Part shown: one piece after another, positions 62,407 to 64,000 of the stretch
How positions within the stretch are numbered: position 1 is the first letter of the stretch
Layout of the letters: each line of letters begins with the position of its first letter
Assembly: GCF_019084545.1 (NCBI RefSeq)
Contig: NZ_JAHREP010000017.1
Location: 48,625-112,624, forward strand
Source of the DNA: Marinobacterium ramblicola
GTDB taxonomy: Bacteria > Pseudomonadota > Gammaproteobacteria > Pseudomonadales > Balneatricaceae
DNA length: 64,000 nt
Direction of reading: 5' to 3'
Made by a program: the position numbers and the translations under genes
The notes under the pieces: model-generated
Told to the model about the DNA's origin: nothing
Seen by the model: the letters and a program-made list of their open reading frames with translations, nothing else
Database searches by the model: none

Positions 62407-63804
62407 CTAGAAATCCAGCGGACTCCGCACGCCTGCACCGCCACGGTTCAGTACATGGGTGTATATCATCGTGGTGGACACATCCGCGTGCCCCAGCAAC
62501 TCCTGTACGGTACGGATATCGTATCCATTCTCGAGCAGATGGGTCGCAAACGAGTGGCGCAGTGTATGGCAGTTTATGCGCTTTGCTAAACCTGCTGCCC
62601 GTGACGCACTTTTTACCGCTTTTTGCAGGACAGACTCATGCATATGATGCCGTCGTACCTTCCCGCTACGAGGATCGACGGCCAATCGAGCACTCGGAAA
62701 GACATATTGCCACTCCCAACTGGCCGCAGCCTTCGCCCATTTACGCTCCAGCGCTTCCGGCAGCCACACCTCGCCATATCCCTGTTCAAGATCAACCCTA
62801 TGTTGGAGGCGTACTTCTTCTAACTGATGGGTAAGCCGCTCTATCAATCGTTCAGGCAGAGGCGTAACTCTATCCTTGCCTCCTTTCGCATTACGCACAT
62901 GAACCTGTCGATATCCAAAATCGAGATCTTTTACCCGGAGACGAATAACCTCCATTAGCCGCATGCCTGTTCCATACAACAAAGAAGCCATTAACTCATT
63001 GCGGCCATCCAACTGAGACAACAGCGCTTGAATCTCCCCTCGGGTCATCACCACCGGTAGCCGTCGTTGGCGTTTCGAATGGGCAAAATCCCCCAGCTCG
63101 CCAAGCTCACTCATGAAAACCTTTCTGAACAGAAATACCAATGCATTCAGCGCCTGATTTTGCGTACTGGCAGCGACGTTTCGCTCAAGCACCAGATAAT
63201 CGAGAAAGCTTCTGACACTGCTCGCGGCCCTGGTATCAACCTTACGACTGGTACAATAGCTTACGTAGCGCTGTAGCCAGGCTGTGTAGCTCTGCTCGGT
63301 TTTATAGGCCAGCCCTTCGCGACGAACAGCGCGAACGTAGGCGTCGGACAAAGAGCGGGGCTTTGATTCAACACTATCAGCGTCCTCAGGTACCGCGATG
63401 TTGCTGGATGGCTCGATTACCGCATGGGTTATTGGCGTGTTATTCCGGCCGGTAGTCGGGTGATTATTCTCAAGGGCGACACCACCCGCTAACCAGAATT
63501 TCCAATCGACCTGGTCAATAGCGGGTGCCTGGGCAACCCGCATCAGAATACCCACGGCTTCGACACACTGCCTGAACTGCCAATCTGTGAGCGTGGTTTT
63601 GCGGCCTAGTTCGGATAACCACTCGGTTACTTCGCGCGCACCATGCTCGGAGATCGGGCGGCGCTGAACAGCCGAAAGGTATTCCTCAACGCGGCGCATG
63701 TACCAATGGGCATGCTGTTGCGATTTTGATAATGTATTGATTTTATTGATAATTGGCTGTAAAAGCTCGGAGGGGACAAGCGGAGAGGCCTGGTTGGGTA
63801 CCAT
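62407..63804 (-). CDS. intI: Integron integrase with duplicated N-terminal core-binding region
   Basis: Tyrosine recombinase, 465 aa from ATG 63804 (AGGA 8 nt upstream). Catalytic residues are present: R282 (GTGMRLME), K310, H413 and R416 ([11 protein letters not shown]), H439 (GHADV) and Y448 (IYTHV). The C-terminal half has the integron-specific features [20 protein letters not shown] and GVRSPLDF. Typical IntI are 320-340 aa. The canonical core-binding domain is at about 150-235 ([17 protein letters not shown]); residues about 30-93 look like a second diverged copy ([20 protein letters not shown]), joined by a hydrophilic linker. It reads away from the putative cassette side, as expected. 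Confidence 0.92.
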   Translation of the reverse strand: MVPNQASPLVPSELLQPIINKINTLSKSQQHAHWYMRRVEEYLSAVQRRPISEHGAREVTEWLSELGRKTTLTDWQFRQCVEAVGILMRVAQAPAIDQVDWKFWLAGGVALENNHPTTGRNNTPITHAVIEPSSNIAVPEDADSVESKPRSLSDAYVRAVRREGLAYKTEQSYTAWLQRYVSYCTSRKVDTRAASSVRSFLDYLVLERNVAASTQNQALNALVFLFRKVFMSELGELGDFAHSKRQRRLPVVMTRGEIQALLSQLDGRNELMASLLYGTGMRLMEVIRLRVKDLDFGYRQVHVRNAKGGKDRVTPLPERLIERLTHQLEEVRLQHRVDLEQGYGEVWLPEALERKWAKAAASWEWQYVFPSARLAVDPRSGKVRRHHMHESVLQKAVKSASRAAGLAKRINCHTLRHSFATHLLENGYDIRTVQELLGHADVSTTMIYTHVLNRGGAGVRSPLDF

Positions 63805-63844
63805 CAAACGAATCCTTTCGTTTATAGTGGGTTTATGAAAATGA

Positions 63845-63874
63845 AATTTAGCTAAGACAGCTCTTTTCTGTCAA
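63845..63874 (-). promoter_or_regulatory. Probable intI promoter
   Basis: On the minus strand: TTGACA (complement of 63869-63874), an 18-nt spacer and TAAATT (complement of 63845-63850), about 40 nt before the ATG. An inverted repeat GACAG-N7-CTGTC (63856-63872) overlaps the -35/spacer and could be an operator. It is not in the CTGT-N8-ACAG orientation of a LexA box. Confidence 0.6.
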
Positions 63875-63899
63875 CTAGGCTAGAACGAACTATACGGCG

Positions 63900-63949
63900 T
63901 GCCGACTAGTAGTGGCCTACCCCGCATGCCGACTAATACACTGTTGAAC
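63900..63949 (+). other. Candidate attI recombination site
   Basis: Direct repeats TGCCGACTAGTA (63900-63911) and TGCCGACTAATA (63927-63938) match at 11 of 12 and lie 27 bp apart. They are followed by GTTGAAC (63943-63949), which fits the GTTRRRY core. Known attI sites carry two integrase-binding direct repeats next to such a core. The position upstream of and divergent from intI is right. Insertion would occur between G63943 and T63944. Confidence 0.5.
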
Positions 63950-64000
63950 TAAACCGCTTCGCGGTAGCTCTCCTCCGATCCGCCACCGCAGGTTGATCGT

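Larger units (their letters stand above)
62407..64000. mobile_element. Chromosomal integron, integrase end (truncated by the window edge)
   Basis: Contains intI, its probable promoter and an attI candidate. The cassette array would begin near 63944 and run out of the window. I see no complete attC site in the remaining 57 bp and no cassette ORF. A short hairpin ACCGC/GCGGT (63953-63965) lies just after the core site. Confidence 0.7.

Noticed and set aside
63856..63872. Possible LexA box in the intI promoter
   Set aside because: The repeat is GACAG-N7-CTGTC, the inverse of the gammaproteobacterial CTGT-N8-ACAG box, so SOS control is not supported.
63992..63998. GTTGATC as a second integron core site
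   Set aside because: It breaks the GTTRRRY pattern (T in a purine position) and no paired RYYYAAC site is visible before the window ends.

Overview
This window is an almost fully coding stretch of a moderately GC-rich gammaproteobacterial chromosome. Gene content and order match the conserved block known from Pseudomonadales/Oceanospirillales: mfd - gap - nqrABCDEF - apbE - nqrM - sthA, then lolCD - comEC - exbBD - lpxK - ycaR-like - kdsB - ptpA - murB, then rne / rluC and cysB. The sodium-pumping NADH dehydrogenase points to a marine or halophilic aerobe. I cannot name the genus from the sequence alone.

Layout. 1-13.3 kb: start of mfd (cut by the left edge), an N-terminally extended glyceraldehyde-3-phosphate dehydrogenase, a gate-domain membrane protein divergent from an Lrp/AsnC regulator, the complete Na+-NQR operon with both maturation factors, and the soluble transhydrogenase. 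13.3-23.7 kb: a PilZ pair, lipoprotein export (lolCD without a second permease gene), DUF2062, and a tight comEC-to-murB run of envelope genes. 23.7-34 kb: rne, rluC coupled to a KfrA-like coiled-coil protein, cysB, a luciferase-like monooxygenase with a small upstream ORF, thrH and pabB. 34-42 kb: an alpha/beta hydrolase, then the methylcitrate cycle operon (GntR regulator, prpB, prpC, acnD, prpF) with repeated TGTYGACAAT sites in front of it. 42-48 kb: a CHASE-GGDEF diguanylate cyclase, an EamA transporter, DAHP synthase and dsbD.

48-56 kb is the least ordinary metabolic region. A Cache/PAS hybrid histidine kinase and an OmpR-type response regulator diverge from an acyl-CoA synthetase. A membrane transporter follows, and a DUF2889-isochorismatase pair converges on it. 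A near-identical composite DNA motif (22 of 27 positions, same internal spacing) lies upstream of both the acyl-CoA synthetase and the transporter, so they probably form one regulon, plausibly that of the two-component system.

56-62.4 kb: ppsR and ppsA diverge around a HexR-like site. An orphan putidaredoxin-type ferredoxin and its reductase follow, then a CvfB-family S1 protein.

The right edge (62.4-64.0 kb) is the integrase end of a chromosomal integron. The IntI has about 150 extra N-terminal residues that look like a second, diverged copy of its own core-binding domain. Upstream of intI lie a promoter candidate and an attI candidate (two 12-bp direct repeats followed by a GTTGAAC core). 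The cassette array, if present, lies outside the window to the right. No rRNA, tRNA, IS element, prophage or CRISPR array was recognised.
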